Origin: Heliopora coerulea
Lineage: Eukaryota; Cnidaria; Anthozoa; Scleralcyonacea; Helioporidae
Length of the DNA stretch: 64,000 nucleotides
Assembly (NCBI GenBank): GCA_030142905.1
Contig: JASJOG010000044.1
Span: forward strand, 1,570,001-1,634,000
Direction of reading: 5' to 3'
A program made the position numbers and the translations under genes. This document shows positions 42,718 through 55,636 of this stretch, one piece after another; position 1 is the first letter of the stretch, and each line of letters begins with the position of its first letter. The notes under the pieces are model-generated. The model had not been told where the DNA came from and ran no database searches. It saw nothing but the letters and a program-made list of their open reading frames with translations.

Positions 42718-43965
42718 ATCACTGCTTGATGCCCCTTCTTATTACCGGAAAGTTTTGTATCGTTTTTCTTCCCGTTTTGGTCGAGTTATTTTGTTGGAAG
42801 AGATGTTGGATGGACTTTGTTTTCATTAAACATTTCGCCAACATTATTCCAACAAAAATGTCGGACCAATTTAGGGTTGACAACTTGTCGAAGAATGTTG
42901 TAGAAGAACCAAGTGGGTGTAACGTTGTTCAACAATGTCAATACTGTTCAACTGCTGGACAAAAATTTTAAAAGTTTTTAGGAAAATATCCCGATCCAGA
43001 CGTCAGGATTGGTTTTAGACAAGAAACTGTTGCCTTGTTTTCGGAATTTTTACTTTGAAACATTTCAAACATAATCATGAAGGAGAACCTTGAAATTTTC
43101 TTTTGCTTTAGATATTTTGCTTTGGGGAGAAAAGATTTGACCTTTTTACAGCCATCTTTCCCTGTGCACGTGAATCCAAATCGAAAGTTGGGAAGCGTCG
43201 GTTACAATTAATTCGAGTGCCAAGATGTCTTACGCGGAAACCTCGTATATACGTCGTAGCTGTAGTGGAATAAAAGTCCAAAGCCCTCTGATTAGAAGAT
43301 TACTTCAGGGAATCCCACTCAAAATGGCAGAATGTTGTCTCCAAGATTTGCAAAAACGGCGTTTCAGACTGTCTCGTCTGACTTGATGAAGGACAAGTGA
43401 AATGCGTCGTTCTTAAAAGAGCCAGAGAAAACATTCTGCTCTTCACTATAAAAGTTTATCCATTTTAGTATTTTTTTTGATATATGAGATTTAATCACCT
43501 CCCAGTCATGACGATGTCCACGAAAAAGAATACTTAACCATCAATTAACTAGGGGCGAATTCAGAGATTTTTGAAAAAGGGGTGCCAATGAACGTTCTGT
43601 CTTTGTCCTGGTTCCCAAATAAAGATACCGAAAGCCACGTTATTATAGGGAGGGTGGGAATGTGTAATTTTCTGGTTACATTTTGCGTGGTTATACAGTC
43701 TATACATTGCTTAATTTAGTAACATAAACCATAGGATAAAGACAACAGAAAAATCTGGTTTAAAGTTAAGGGGGGCGCCTTTACACAGATGCGACACTGG
43801 TTAACGACATGAAGGCTTGAGTAATGTTTTCGTAGTAATTGATATTCTCTATAATGAAACCAAGTTCTCTCATGCTGATGCACAACATTTATGTATAACA
43901 TTCACGTGTAGCATTCATACCACTTGCATATAACACTCACGTAAAGTCGCGTATTACATTAATGT

Positions 43966-44034
43966 ATAACGTTGGATCTCACCACCTTCTAATGACCGGT
44001 TAGACGCTCTGGCCATTGAGCTAGCAAGGCTCAG
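43966..44034 (-). pseudogene. tRNA-derived fragment (pseudo-tRNA or SINE head)
   Basis: Read on the minus strand, TAGCTCAATGGCCAGAGC forms a canonical D arm and A box, followed by a perfect 5-bp anticodon stem, TCTAA/TTAGA, around a 7-nt loop CCGGTCA. The T arm (GGTGGTGAGATCC) is decayed, position 33 is C instead of T, and the acceptor stem does not pair. It is therefore a tRNA-derived relic and not a functional tRNA gene. A second, weaker copy of the D-arm motif (GGTAGCTCGATGTTCAGAAC) lies about 160 bp away at 44191 on the plus strand. Confidence 0.6.
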
Positions 44035-44794
44035 GTATCGAGGTAAGGTGAAGATTCAACATATTACATCTACCTGTGCAGCTACAACGATATTAAAATA
44101 ATTATTTGAAATGACAGATGATTCATATGGTGCCTACCACATAGACAGCACTTATGTCGAAGCTGCGCCTTAGCTCGCCATCTGTGTCTCGGTAGCTCGA
44201 TGTTCAGAACGTCTCACTGATCATCATAAGTTTCTAGTTTCGTTCCTCGTCTGTGCCTCATTAATCCTTTATCTGATGTATCAGCTTAACAAACGTCCAC
44301 ATATAGTCCGAGATATCACCAAGTTCCCATGCATAATTTGTGTACGATATTCATCTACATTCATAATTTTGTTCCAGAATAACAGGGGGCTGCTGCAAAC
44401 TATTGGGGCCGTTCGTGCAGACAGACTTTTTGCCATGAAGACAGTGGATTTAAAGAAATTCTTTCTTGTGAGGAACTTTGAAGATTTGATGTATGTTGTT
44501 GAAATTACTCAGTTTTCTTTATTTACCAAGTTTTTAAGCAATTTACTGAAGCAAACATCCAAATGTTTAGAGTTTGCATTTAATTGAATGGTGCTTGTGA
44601 CACGATGACAACTCTACAAGATCACAGACGCATAAGCCATATTTAACAGGGACGCAGCCAGTTGTATTTTAGTTGTTTTGGACAAAATCACCCGGACTAG
44701 TGCATTCCCACCCCTCCACAGGTGCAAAATAACTGTCAAGACATTATATGTAGATGGTATAGGTATATTTATCTATTTGCACTTGTAGTTGTTC

Positions 44795-45109
44795 ATGCAC
44801 GTAGCTACGGGGGTGCGCGGGGGTGCAATCGCCCCCCCAAAATTTGTCCTCGCCCCCCCAAAGAAAATTCTGAATGGTTTCAAATATAGTTTAAATATGC
44901 CAAAATCCGATAGATTTTTAAAATATCTTATGGAAAATATTTTTTCGCTGACCATTCTGACCTATTTTTGTAACGTTATACCAAGTCTACTACATTTGAC
45001 AACATGAAGTAGTCGCTGAGTAGTCTGGGTTTTCAGCTTACGTCGACAACTGCCCCCTAAACAATAGCGCTGCCCCCCCAAATTTTACATCCTAGCTACG
45101 TGCCTGCTA
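44795..45109. mobile_element. hAT-like MITE with CACGTAGCTA ends, about 315 bp
   Basis: GCACGTAGCTACGGGGG at the left and CCTAGCTACGTGCC at the right are inverted ends. Flanks AGTTGTTC (44787-44794) and AGTTGTTT (45110-45117) match at 7 of 8. Just inside the ends are C runs (CCCCCCCAAAATTTGTC; CCCCCCCAAATTTTACA), the same style as the element at 23706-23936. Non-coding. Confidence 0.75.
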
Positions 45110-48100
45110 AGTTGTTTCAACTGTTGAGATCACTGTTAATTCTTCGCACGTACTACACTACTCTATTACTTTCTCGCCTTACGAAGTTCACTTTTTTGTC
45201 TTACATGTAGATCTATTAGAGCAATAATGTCCAACAAATTGGTTATACTCATTATACTTTAGCATGGTGTTGTAAAATCTTGCCTATGTCCCTGTTAAAT
45301 TACCAATTCCCAGTTAAATATTACCCAAGGGAATTACCATGATAACTCTTTTCGGTCAGAATCGTCTGCCTTTGACTTGTAAAATAGTCTAGCATTAAAC
45401 AGAGTAAAATCACAGAAGTACGATTCGGATCAAAAATAGTTAAGGAATAAAAATTGGGGGAAGAAGGAACCTTTTTTTAATCAATTTATTTTTAGCAGTG
45501 TAATAGTAAAAACGCCGCAGAATATTAACAGATTTTGTAGTGTGGAGCTTACTTCATGTGTGATGTAATACAGATACGGCTATATGCTATATGTGTCAGA
45601 GGCAAAAGTGTCTTCATACCACAAACAAAAGTTTGCAAACACTGATCGGTGAGCCCAACCGTATTGGCAAACGTGTTGGTAAGAAATAGAATTGGTCTTA
45701 TTCACGTATTCATCTACACTTTTTCAACAACTTTTCGAGTTCGCAAACTTGAATTTGATGTGGGAATGTTTGTCAGACAAGTAATCTTTTCTACAAATTT
45801 TAAGCTAATCAAACCTTGCGTACACTTCACGTGATTTTTATGTCAAATCAACAAAATGACGTTGCCTAAGGACCATCGTTGATCGTTCGTACACCAATTT
45901 GGTTTATCGTAGATACTCGCAATAATTCATATGTAGGGGAAATGTTTTTGACAGAACCGGACAAGAATGCAAAAAAAACACGTCATGGACACGAATAGTA
46001 GCAAACCATTGGTTTTAAATAAAAAACCTTTTGTTGATGAAAGTTTGAAGTATGAAAACACGAGTTTACACACAATTTGGAATTTGCCAACCCTTGTTTG
46101 CAAATTCCTGTTAGAATTTTGAAGGCACCTTGTTTAATGCAATGGTCTGTTCCATTTTTTATTGTGGAATCATCAGCGATTTGAAACATCATTGTTCCCG
46201 TCATGCCAACCAATGGAACACTATATTTAGTAACAGTATCTACTACTCGTAATTCTTTTTGATGTGTCCATTAGGACAATTTTTACGACCAATTCATTAT
46301 ACACTTTCTGGATTAAATCTGAGTTTTCTTCTTCTCAAGGAGCTGTATAGACATAGCTTAACCAAGAATCTACAGGAAATGATGAGGTAAGAAAATGTTT
46401 TCTTATGTTTAATCTTAAAGCTCCGTGATGAAAGGCTTGCATTCGCATGCCTTAAAAGTTCGAGAACTAAAATGACGAGTGTTATGTAAAATATGTGACC
46501 CTCCGATGACTGGTACGACATTCAGTAAGGACTACAAGGACTACCAAGACAAGCTAAAAGGACTCAGATGGTGAGCAATTGAGTGAGAGTTGTTTGACCT
46601 GTAACAGTCTGATGGTTCGTTTGAGGCACTAAATTAAGTTCTGTGAGAACCAGGTTGATGAAGGAGGGTTATATATAACATGTGTTCAATCCGTACCTCC
46701 TGATAAACGGGAAGACACTATAAACATTCAGCTTGAAGTACCGAGGAAGCCAGAAAGGCAAGCAATGTTTACCCTTGAGTTTCGTCTGCGTCTTTCTAGA
46801 GGCTCTTGGATGCTCTGCTACGACTCAGCGCACCACATCGTGAACAACCTGTAACTTCAAGACGGGCAATAAGCAACAAGGGCGGAGTCACAATGACCTT
46901 CGAACAACAACGCCGAAAATGGTGAGCGAAGTTAAAATCTGTATAAGCTCACGGCACGATATGTGTATTTGTCGATGGGTTAACTCTGTTTGGCTCAGTC
47001 GAGATGACAATTATTGTCTGTTAAATATAGGTCTGATCGTGAACTATCATCCATCTGAAAACATAGATTTCAAACCTTTCCCTTAATTTCACACCTCGAA
47101 AGACCACCCTAACCACCCTAGCCTTGCCTTTTCAGAAATTAAATCCTCCAAACTGGAGTGACCATGGTTGAAACGTCTCGAGATTGTTCACTATCGCATC
47201 AGATTTAACATATCTATTTAATAAGATAGTCTTATAAGTCTTATAAGACTTACTTAAAAAATATTGTACTGATTTCAGTTCAAGTGTTTTGTCTGAAAAG
47301 TCGACACAAAAGGGGTGGTGTCACTTATATCAGTAGATCTACAAAATTGTTTGACCTCAGAACTCTTGAATTGAGATTTGACAACCTCGAGTACACTTCC
47401 AAGTTACTTCTTTCCCTATAATTACCCCTAGCCTTCTGGGATCGTAGCAGACTATAAAACCACAAGTGCAAGAGTATCTTGAGAAACGGTGGTGTAAATG
47501 CCAAGTAATAGTCATGATGGTCTCGGTCAGAATGAACAAAGGCAGTGATTACATTCCGCAGTGGACTGGATAGAATAATAGGATTTTTTTACCAAGCTTG
47601 GCATGGTTATTATTTGAATTCCAGACTGATATTGTCATTCACAATTGCCCGGCCGCCATGGTGTTAGCCGCCCGCTTTTCGTTTGTAAGCGGATTTTGCA
47701 GCTAAGCTAGTTTGATTTTGGAATGCGCAATTATAGCTAGTTACAACTTGCTTATCAAAAGAGGTTTTGTAGATACCAAAACCTGTGCAAATCGTTATAC
47801 AATGACAGGAAGAGGAAAGAGGATGAAAACACTGTGAGAATCTCAAAGACCTAAAACAAGGAAATGCACAGCAAGGTTGATGATTTAACCACATTCTTAC
47901 ACATTAACTCAGACATATTTTTTCAGTCGTGCAGGGCAGATTGACGTGTAAAAACATGCTTGAAAGGAATTTGCGTCCTCGCAGTGACATACATAGTTAG
48001 TGTACCTATAAATATAGTGCTGTTATTAAGACAACCGTATGGCGGTAACGATGGCTGGAGTGTTTATCTTAGCTCAAGTGTGTGAAATATTGAAATTATG

Positions 48101-50747
48101 CACAATACAGCAAGGCAGCTTATCTCTGATAAGAGTAATCCGGATTTTTTCGTAAGCAGTTTACACAGAAGTGAGTTAAAAAGTTTATTTTTCTTTACAT
48201 TGGCCTTGGAATTTTTAAAAGACGCTTAATTCATGTAAGCGATTTGGGATATCAGCCTGGGCGGCTTCTAGCCACGACAGGCGCCTAGAGGCATCTTTCC
48301 AGACCTGAGTTGTCAATTAGTCACTCTTGAGATGCTGTCTATTTTTCTCAGTTTTGATAGGCTTAAGACAATGGGGTGGCTGCTTCTTTCTGGTGTTCAC
48401 GTATCAACGTATCAAAAAGTTTAGCAACTCTGATTATTATTGTTACTAGCACCTCAGCAAATGTTCCTTTTCTTGACTCTTTTGTGTTGCATGAATATGG
48501 CGTTCTTCGCATGTAAAGTTTATCCCACATTCTCACCAAATTTTATTGATTCGTGTGAATAAAACGATTTAAAAATTCCGGAAGGAAGAGATCAGTACAA
48601 GGTCATTAGTCCTGTGTTTATTATTAGACAGGTTTTTCTCGCGCATGTTCTTGTTCGGTTAATGAAAAAGTTTTAGCGATGAATCTGGTTGTTGGCAAAT
48701 GCACGCCAACGAAGGCAAGTTCAATCAGGAAAGAGGAATTGATCGGTACACGTCACGTACACAATTTTTTCTGTAAATCGACTTAAGAATATGTATCACT
48801 TTAGCACTATAGAGCAGCGGTCGAGCAATTCGCTTGGATTCGTTCTTGGAATATGTAAGCCATTTCCTTAGAAATACCAAAATGAAATGCTTGTACATTC
48901 AGTTCCAATCTTAATCCCCCGTTTTTAAAGTCAGCGTTCGCTGGCGGAATTTTATCTCCAAAGAACAAGTTAACTGTAAGGTCTGAGCAAGGGCAAAAAG
49001 TTGGAGGGGTGGGCATGCGTGGGTAACACACACCCAGTCTTACCTAAAGCCATTTCATTGGCCAAACCCCTTGACTGGTTGATAATCTTCGGATTGTGTC
49101 ATTGCCATGTCCCAAGACGTTTCGCCTTGGGTGATAGTTTCATTTCTTTTGTGTAATGGCCTGGTTTTGACATATTCACCAGGCCGTTGTATGACTTAGG
49201 TTTGTGGATGATGCACCAAATGGAAAATCTCTTATTCTTGTCTTGTTATCTTTATGTTCTTTTCCATTCTGTTTTCCTTTCTCGTTCGATTCTTTTCTTC
49301 AGTGCACAGCTCTCAGTAGTCTTCGCCTTATTTTATTCATCCTCTGTACTTGAGAATGTGAAAGGACAGTATGGGATCTCGAACAAGAGCTGCAAGCGCC
49401 ATTTCTCATTATTTGAAGAGTTTCTCAAATGGCATGAAAGCAAAACAAACGTTCGGCAATAAACAAGAAACACTTCAGTATCTTTGAGACATCTGGCCAC
49501 TCGACGTTCTTGGATAATCTGACCTTGATCTGGAAAGTAGGCATTCAGCCAACATAATTATAACTATTTGTTCTAAATCAATGGGGGACATAGGATGAGA
49601 ATTCCCTTGGCTGCGGCCGACAGTCAGCCTAAACTCTTTGATAACTCATAAACCTAGAAGAAATGAAATGCATGGTTACTGAATATTCAAGAACTGTATC
49701 CAATGATGAAAAGGCATAAATTTAACAAAGCTTACTCATATTTTTATCTCAAACTATGCATTCGTATGTGACATAACATGAAATGGTCGTCAGAGTTAAT
49801 CCTCCTATATATGTTAAATCCATGGACGTTGGCAAGAATTTTTTTTCACTTCTTTGCCTCCAGTTTTCAATTCGTCGTCATCATCATCATCATTATGTGT
49901 TCTGCCTTTATAAGCTGGTCAACATCACATATCTCCAGGCTTCCTTGTTTTGTCCTATGGCCTTCATTTGTTAGTATGTTCTCCCGTTCTTGATGTTATC
50001 TAAACAGGATCTTTTTTTTCTTCCCTTAGGCTTTTTGCCTTCTTTCCTCCCCTACTATCACGTTCCGTAGAAGACCCTCATGTCTGAGACTGTACCCAAT
50101 CCAATTCCTTTTCCTTTTCATAAAGGCTTGAATCAACATTCTTTCCTTTCCTACTCTATTCAAAACATCCTCGTTACTATGTCTACCCGTTTAATCTTTC
50201 CCCTCTTCCTCGACTTTATTGAATTCGTATTGTAACTCAAAGGAGCAGATCTTACTGAGGTTTTCAAATTACAAATTAGATTCCAGAGTAGGGGAATCGC
50301 AATCCTTTTTTTTACGGAGGATGACGCAAGCTATTGTTTTTTCAACCAATTTTTTCCGACAGCAAAAAAAATAACGCCAACAAAAAAGACCGTATTAAAA
50401 CACGGGATTATTAACGCAACCAATTTTTGGTGTGCTGTATTACTAAACATTAGTGTTGGCAACTCGTCTCACATCTGAAGATTGTTGGTAGAGAACGAAA
50501 TTTCCCGTCTTTGTTTCATGTTCAAAACAGCGCATGTAAATATGATAGTTTACAGAAAAAATATTCCTGCAGTCATGTGAATAGTCTACATTCGACGACT
50601 TGTAATTGGTCAATCAGTGATAGTTAATTCTATAGTATTGTTGCAAACGTTTCCAAGAAGAACGAAAATTACTTCCATTGGAATTTTCTTGTTTGAATAA
50701 AAATCGGTTTTCACTTTATCTCTTACCATTTTCCTGGTGAGTGGGGG

Positions 50748-51056
50748 AAGGGCCGCCGAGAGGGGGGCAGAGGGGGCAACTTACCCTGGGCCCCCTAATT
50801 GATAGGGGCCCCCTAAAATGTTTGAGCTTTACGTTTTTGACATAACGAAGATTAAAGACAGTGACATAACGGACGGCAGTTGGGTTAGAGCAATAGTTAC
50901 TGCCCTCAAAATGCAGGGAAACAGCGTTTCAGAGCGTTGGAGCCCCAAAAGGGGGACGGGGGCCCCAAGGACGGGGGCTTATTACATATATGACGTCATC
51001 AAGGGCCCCAAATCGATGTTTTGTCCCGGGCCTCACAAAACCTCTCGGCGGCCCTG
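50748..51056. mobile_element. hAT-like MITE with AGGGCCGCCGAGAGG ends, 309 bp
   Basis: The 15-base end AGGGCCGCCGAGAGG is repeated exactly in inverted form at the right. Flanking 8-mers AGTGGGGG (50740-50747) and AGTAGGGG (51057-51064) differ at one base. Interior GGGCCCC blocks repeat in both orientations. It stands out as GC rich in AT-rich surroundings and has no transposase frame. Confidence 0.85.
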
Positions 51057-51686
51057 AGTAGGGGGTTGGTGTGCGACTTTCAAGGATGTTGGCAAGAGCC
51101 AAAATTTGATCGTAAACAGAAAGTCCTACCACCAAGCTGCACAGCATTTTTTTTTTGTTGCTCTGACACTGAACGGTAAATCAAAATGTCCAGTCATTAG
51201 AATTCTGAGATACGATCATCTGACGTCCTCACAGAAGATCGACAAAAAGAGCTTGCGTGCCACATTCAAATGTAAATTTTGGAAAGCTATCCACATTGTC
51301 GGCCTATTCCTGTTTACTTTTCTATTGTACTTTCAACCACGAGTTTTTCCTGCGGGCTATTTTTGCGAACCAGAAACTAATTTTTGTCTAAGGCATTTAT
51401 CAGGTTCATTCGCAAAGCTCAGAGAAAATTTTTTAGCAGTAAAGGAAGGTTCGTAATAGTGCATGGATACGGAAATTTCAAAGATAAGTCTTCATATAAA
51501 CTACGTAAGAATTATGCTTTTGTGAACCTTCGAGTAAAAAAGCTATATTTCGCAAATCTTGACCAATTTATCTATACTGTAACTTTTCGCAAATCCCCCC
51601 GACCAGTTTGGTAGCAAGTCGAGCAGAGGTGTTTGCTTCATGAAAACAGCCGAAGTGCATTGAATTTACTGGTGAATGCACCCTTA

Positions 51687-51934
51687 ACTAATGTTAAGCT
51701 AGTGTCAAACTATTTGCTATATAGTTTAACACTGGCTTAACATTACAGGGACAGCGGAGCGGAATTACGAGTGGGGGGCTTGAGATAAAAATACAACATT
51801 TTGTATGCTTCTCTGGGAAATTGCACAACAAGTGTTTTAAAGCGTAGTTGTTTCAACATTACATTTGGAAAAAAGTGGGGGGCTACAGCCCCTGCAGCCC
51901 CCCCCCCCCCGGCTCCGCCGTCCCTGCATTAGTA
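51687..51934. repeat. Palindromic fold-back element interrupted by a small MITE
   Basis: ACTAATGTTAAGCTAGTGTC... at 51687-51713 pairs with ATAGTTTAACACTGGCTTAACATTA at 51721-51745 (two mismatches). The last bases of the right arm (AGT at 51931-51933) are found only after a separate element at 51746-51926. The right arm continues across that insertion with a CATTA duplication, so the MITE landed inside the older palindrome. Confidence 0.7.
51746..51926. mobile_element. Small TIR element with CAGGGACRGCGGAGC ends, 181 bp
   Basis: The left end CAGGGACAGCGGAGCGG and the right end, read on the minus strand as CAGGGACGGCGGAGCCGG, are inverted copies. G runs follow the left end and a long C run precedes the right end. 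CATTA flanks both sides (51741-51745 and 51927-51931), a possible 5-bp duplication. Non-coding and clearly younger than the palindrome it interrupts. Confidence 0.75.
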
Positions 51935-54107
51935 AAATGTTGAGTATGTAAGGCTATTTTGTGCTCGTCACTTCTGTGGAAAAACGATTTTTCACGATTG
52001 TGTCAAATTCTTTGAGAACTGTCGAAAATTGTAAGTAGTTATTTGTTTTCTTGTAAGTACACACGAGTCTGTAACTCTAGTCGTTGAACTCTCTGGTTTG
52101 AACTTTGAGGCTTAGGTTTCGTTAATCATTTACATCATGTCAAAAACAAGAAAATATATGGGCGGAGCTTCCGGACGACGCCAAATGTGAGACTGTGACG
52201 TTTTGTCACTATCTGTTGGTCTGTCGTCTGTGAAGTTAAGTTTTGTTAGCTTGCTCGTAGATTGAAGGTAATTAAAGAATTTAAACAGAAAGATACAGTC
52301 CCCGATCGTGTGTTTTGAACCGGCTGAAGCGCAACTATTAAGTTATTAGAGTAGAAAAGACGCAATAGAGACACCACGGATAGCCGGCCATATACAGATA
52401 AGACCAGGTGAAGAAGATGCCAATCGATTATTAGCACCTTGCTCCAAGCTAAATGGCGGGGCCACAAGCGCGGATTGTTGATGAACTTGATGTTCCTATG
52501 ACAGCTTTGACCATTCAATGTTTTATTATCTCTTGACCTAGTTTTCCGTTTTTACTGATGCAGATATTCGCTCTAGATTCAGTTCAACCACGATACGTGA
52601 CAAAAGGTAACCAGACATTCAAATATTGTAGTTTCGCACAAATCAAACTACACAAGGCTGTAAACACGAAATCTAAGTATGACGCTGTTCTGTTTATTTT
52701 AGGATTATTTGTAAGTTGACTTGTTTATTTTATGACCTGGAAAGCTTTTAAGAACGTTGATCCGGAAATGTTTGGGGAATTATAGAGAAAGCACTCTATA
52801 AGGCCACTATGACTGAGATTTCATTAACTTACATAAGTGCCTCGGGTCAAGAAAGCCTTAAAATCCGTCTAATATCTTGAAAGTTTATTTATTATGAAAG
52901 AAAAATGAATTCCTTAACGAATCAATTGAGGATATTGAAATTCTATTCAATACCAATGACTTGAAGATTAGCCCGTACCTTTCCTTGAGCAAGCACTAAA
53001 GCTCGTAGCTAATCAGGTATGTTAGGGGCAAAGGCCAATAAATAGTCTATGTACGCCCAAAACTCACAGATAACAAGCATAAATAACTTTAATGCATTTT
53101 CGTAAACGTTTAGGAGAATCAGTTCCTTATACTTCCCTTGGCTATGGCACTGAGCAAGCAGACCACGGAAAATGTTGCTTGGTAGAATAAATTTAGTATG
53201 TGAAGATCGGAGTTAGCATGAAAACGCTTTACGTTCACTCTTTCTCTCTCTCTTTGGTTTATATTTCTCTCTAAAATTCTTAATTTTCGTCTTTCTGTGT
53301 TCATGGGTATTTACCTCTGAAGGTATTTTTGTGCTTGTCCATATTTGGGTCAGTCCTTGTTACATTTATCCATTACATTTCAAACCTCTTTACATAAAAC
53401 TTACTAATTAAGACACAGCGCTTCTTCTTGGGTGACCTAACGATGAAGAACTGTTTCTATTTTAAACCCTAAACTGTTAATGGTATTTGGACGTATTCTA
53501 TTGCTATGGAGCAGTTGCTTAGGGTTGCTCTTTTCAACGTTGATCTGCCTTCACTCAGGATTGGAATGGATCACAGATTTGAGACACGACCAATGTATTG
53601 TATGTATGAAACGTGTCGGCAATGTTTAGTTTTTGTTTTGTTTTTTTTTTGTTTCGTGACGTAATACAGTGACGCAACACAAACGTCTTGATTAAACTTC
53701 AACTGTTGTTATATTTAAGAAAGTCATTTGAATCAAAGCTGCTGTTTATTAAAAAAGTATGGACACAATTATTCAGTAATCAAACTTTATTGACTTTATT
53801 ACCGAATTTTAAATTTCTTTTGAGGCATTCTGGAAATGACTTATGCCACAATTGTTGGTAACTTCAAATACAGAGATGAAAAGCTTTCTTTGAAAACGAC
53901 TGTGAACACGTTATCTTTAGTTTTCGCGCCAAGAATGGTTGGGAAAATATAACATTGAGATCAAGTCGGCAAACATTTAAGTGGTAGTAAGTTGTAGTGT
54001 AGGAACTCTTTTACCAAGAACAAGAATCTAAAAACGATCATCCAAATTGGAAATTATGAATTTTTAAATTAGAAATTAAATCTTCCTGTTATTCTATTTT
54101 TAACGTG

Positions 54108-54223
54108 CTGCGCGCGCTCCCCTACCGCGAGTGAGAGGCTATCTAGGCAACGAGAACGGAGAGCCCCGTACGCCCCTGCGCTGTACGTGATCAGGGACTT
54201 AACTTGTTTAGCAGCGCGCGCAG
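54108..54223. repeat. GC-rich patch bounded by CTGCGCGCGCT inverted words
   Basis: CTGCGCGCGCT at the left and AGCGCGCGCAG at the right are inverted 11-mers enclosing about 95 bp of GC-rich sequence in an AT-rich region. It could be a small TIR element or a CpG-rich regulatory patch upstream of the ROCO gene. Confidence 0.45.
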
Positions 54224-54661
54224 ACATCTAACCACGATTATTGTGAGATGTAGTGCGAATTCATCATGCTGAAAATACGAGATATTGCAACACCGGAGCT
54301 GGTTGTACTCCGTCAGGAGTTTCGTTCTCGTAGGAAATTATCCGGTATTCCCCAAGCTAACAAAGGCGCCATTGTTACATCACTGATTACGCGTACATGC
54401 CATTGAAGTTCGTACCACAGACGTTTCCGGGAATTTTTCCATTATCCACAACTTTGTTTATCTTGGCTTCGAAATTCGCAATACTGGGGGGTAAAGATTT
54501 TGGATAAACTAGCTTCATCTTTTGTCTTACAGCGAAAATCTCGGGTGTTTCACATAAGTAGGTGAATGTCGATCGATCTAATGCTCCATTAACTGGAGAT
54601 TGCAATACGTTCTGGTTCTGACGTCAATCTACTCGAAAAGTACCAGTGGGTTCTTCCGCCA

Positions 54662-54673
54662 CATGACGTCATG
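54662..54673. promoter_or_regulatory. CRE-like palindrome in the probable ROCO promoter
   Basis: CATGACGTCATG is a 12-bp palindrome containing the full cAMP-response-element core TGACGTCA (54664-54671). It lies about 190 bp before a good splice donor (CAAG|GTATGT at 54860/54861), which pairs with the acceptor at about 55606 just before the ROCO start codon. This suggests a non-coding first exon and a promoter here. Binding is inferred from sequence only. Confidence 0.4.
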
Positions 54674-55636
54674 ATATCACGAACCCTGACACGTGGGCGC
54701 GGCACTGGCGAAGAGAACGCTTTCCGGTTGTTGGACGAAGAGGTTTGGTCGTAAACACCAGAAAAAGTACTTGCAGAGAGGTACATAATATGCACCTTTG
54801 GCGTGATATCCAGTTGAGAAGATGCTGTACGTGAAAGTTTAAATTGAACTGGTTTATCAAGGTATGTTATTTTCTTTTGTTTTCCTTTTGATGGCGTTTA
54901 CACCTAACATTCAATATATGGTAATTTTCGAACAGAGGATGAACAAAGGAACATATTTGAGTGCAAGTTATGTACACCGAGTTCTAGTACTTTATGTACT
55001 TTATTTAACATTCAGTTCCGCAGTTTTCACCAAAACTTGAGGGAATTTGCTCTAGTCGAAATTCCTGTTCAGTTATTTTTTCTTTGATGGTGTCAGTGAA
55101 AGATACCAATCAGAACGGTTATTAAATTGGTGTCGAAGTGCAGAACTATGCTAATGTGGGAAATGGAAGCCAAATCTTAAGCGGATGCACCTCAGAAGGT
55201 CTTCGTGTATTGTGAATACAAAAAAAAATCTTTTCATTAAAATTTAATGACCAGTGGTGAAAACAGAGTTCACTGGGGAAATGATTCTGCGCAAGAGCTT
55301 TGGAAGCGGCGAGGGGACACTCCGGTAGAGGGAGGGCATTGCCCCTCGGTGTCTGTGTCGAGTTAGTTTGAAAACACATGTTTTTCTTTGTGTGAAATGT
55401 GAATCAGAGTAAATTGAATCAAATTGAACCAAGATTAAGTTTTGGGTACAAAAATCTTTTGTTTGTGTAACAAACAGGTTTTTTTATTTTTTAAGGGGTA
55501 GTTAAGATACCATGTTTGCTTGGTCACAACAATCTTTAACATTTCATCAGCAGTTCATTCAAAATGCTGAGATCATGAACTTGTTGTACTGCTTTGTTTC
55601 ATTCCAGTAAACTGACCAACTAGATGTGAAAAGAAA

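Larger units (their letters stand above)
39395..54600. other. Gene-poor intergenic region
   Basis: About 15 kb upstream of both the NK2 gene (minus strand) and the ROCO gene (plus strand). I see no exon with recognisable similarity. It contains the MITEs and tRNA-derived fragments listed separately, a GATA/GTAG tract, and a repeat-like block at 41376-41456 with the word GCGCTTATTCGAAGGAGG. A small frame at 54268-54405 (MLKIRDIATPELVVLRQ...) follows a GC-rich patch but matches nothing I recognise. Confidence 0.6.

Noticed and set aside
51106..51456. 116-residue frame with a hydrophobic stretch
   Set aside because: It adjoins a MITE end, has no domain, and a non-ATG start; there is no exon evidence.
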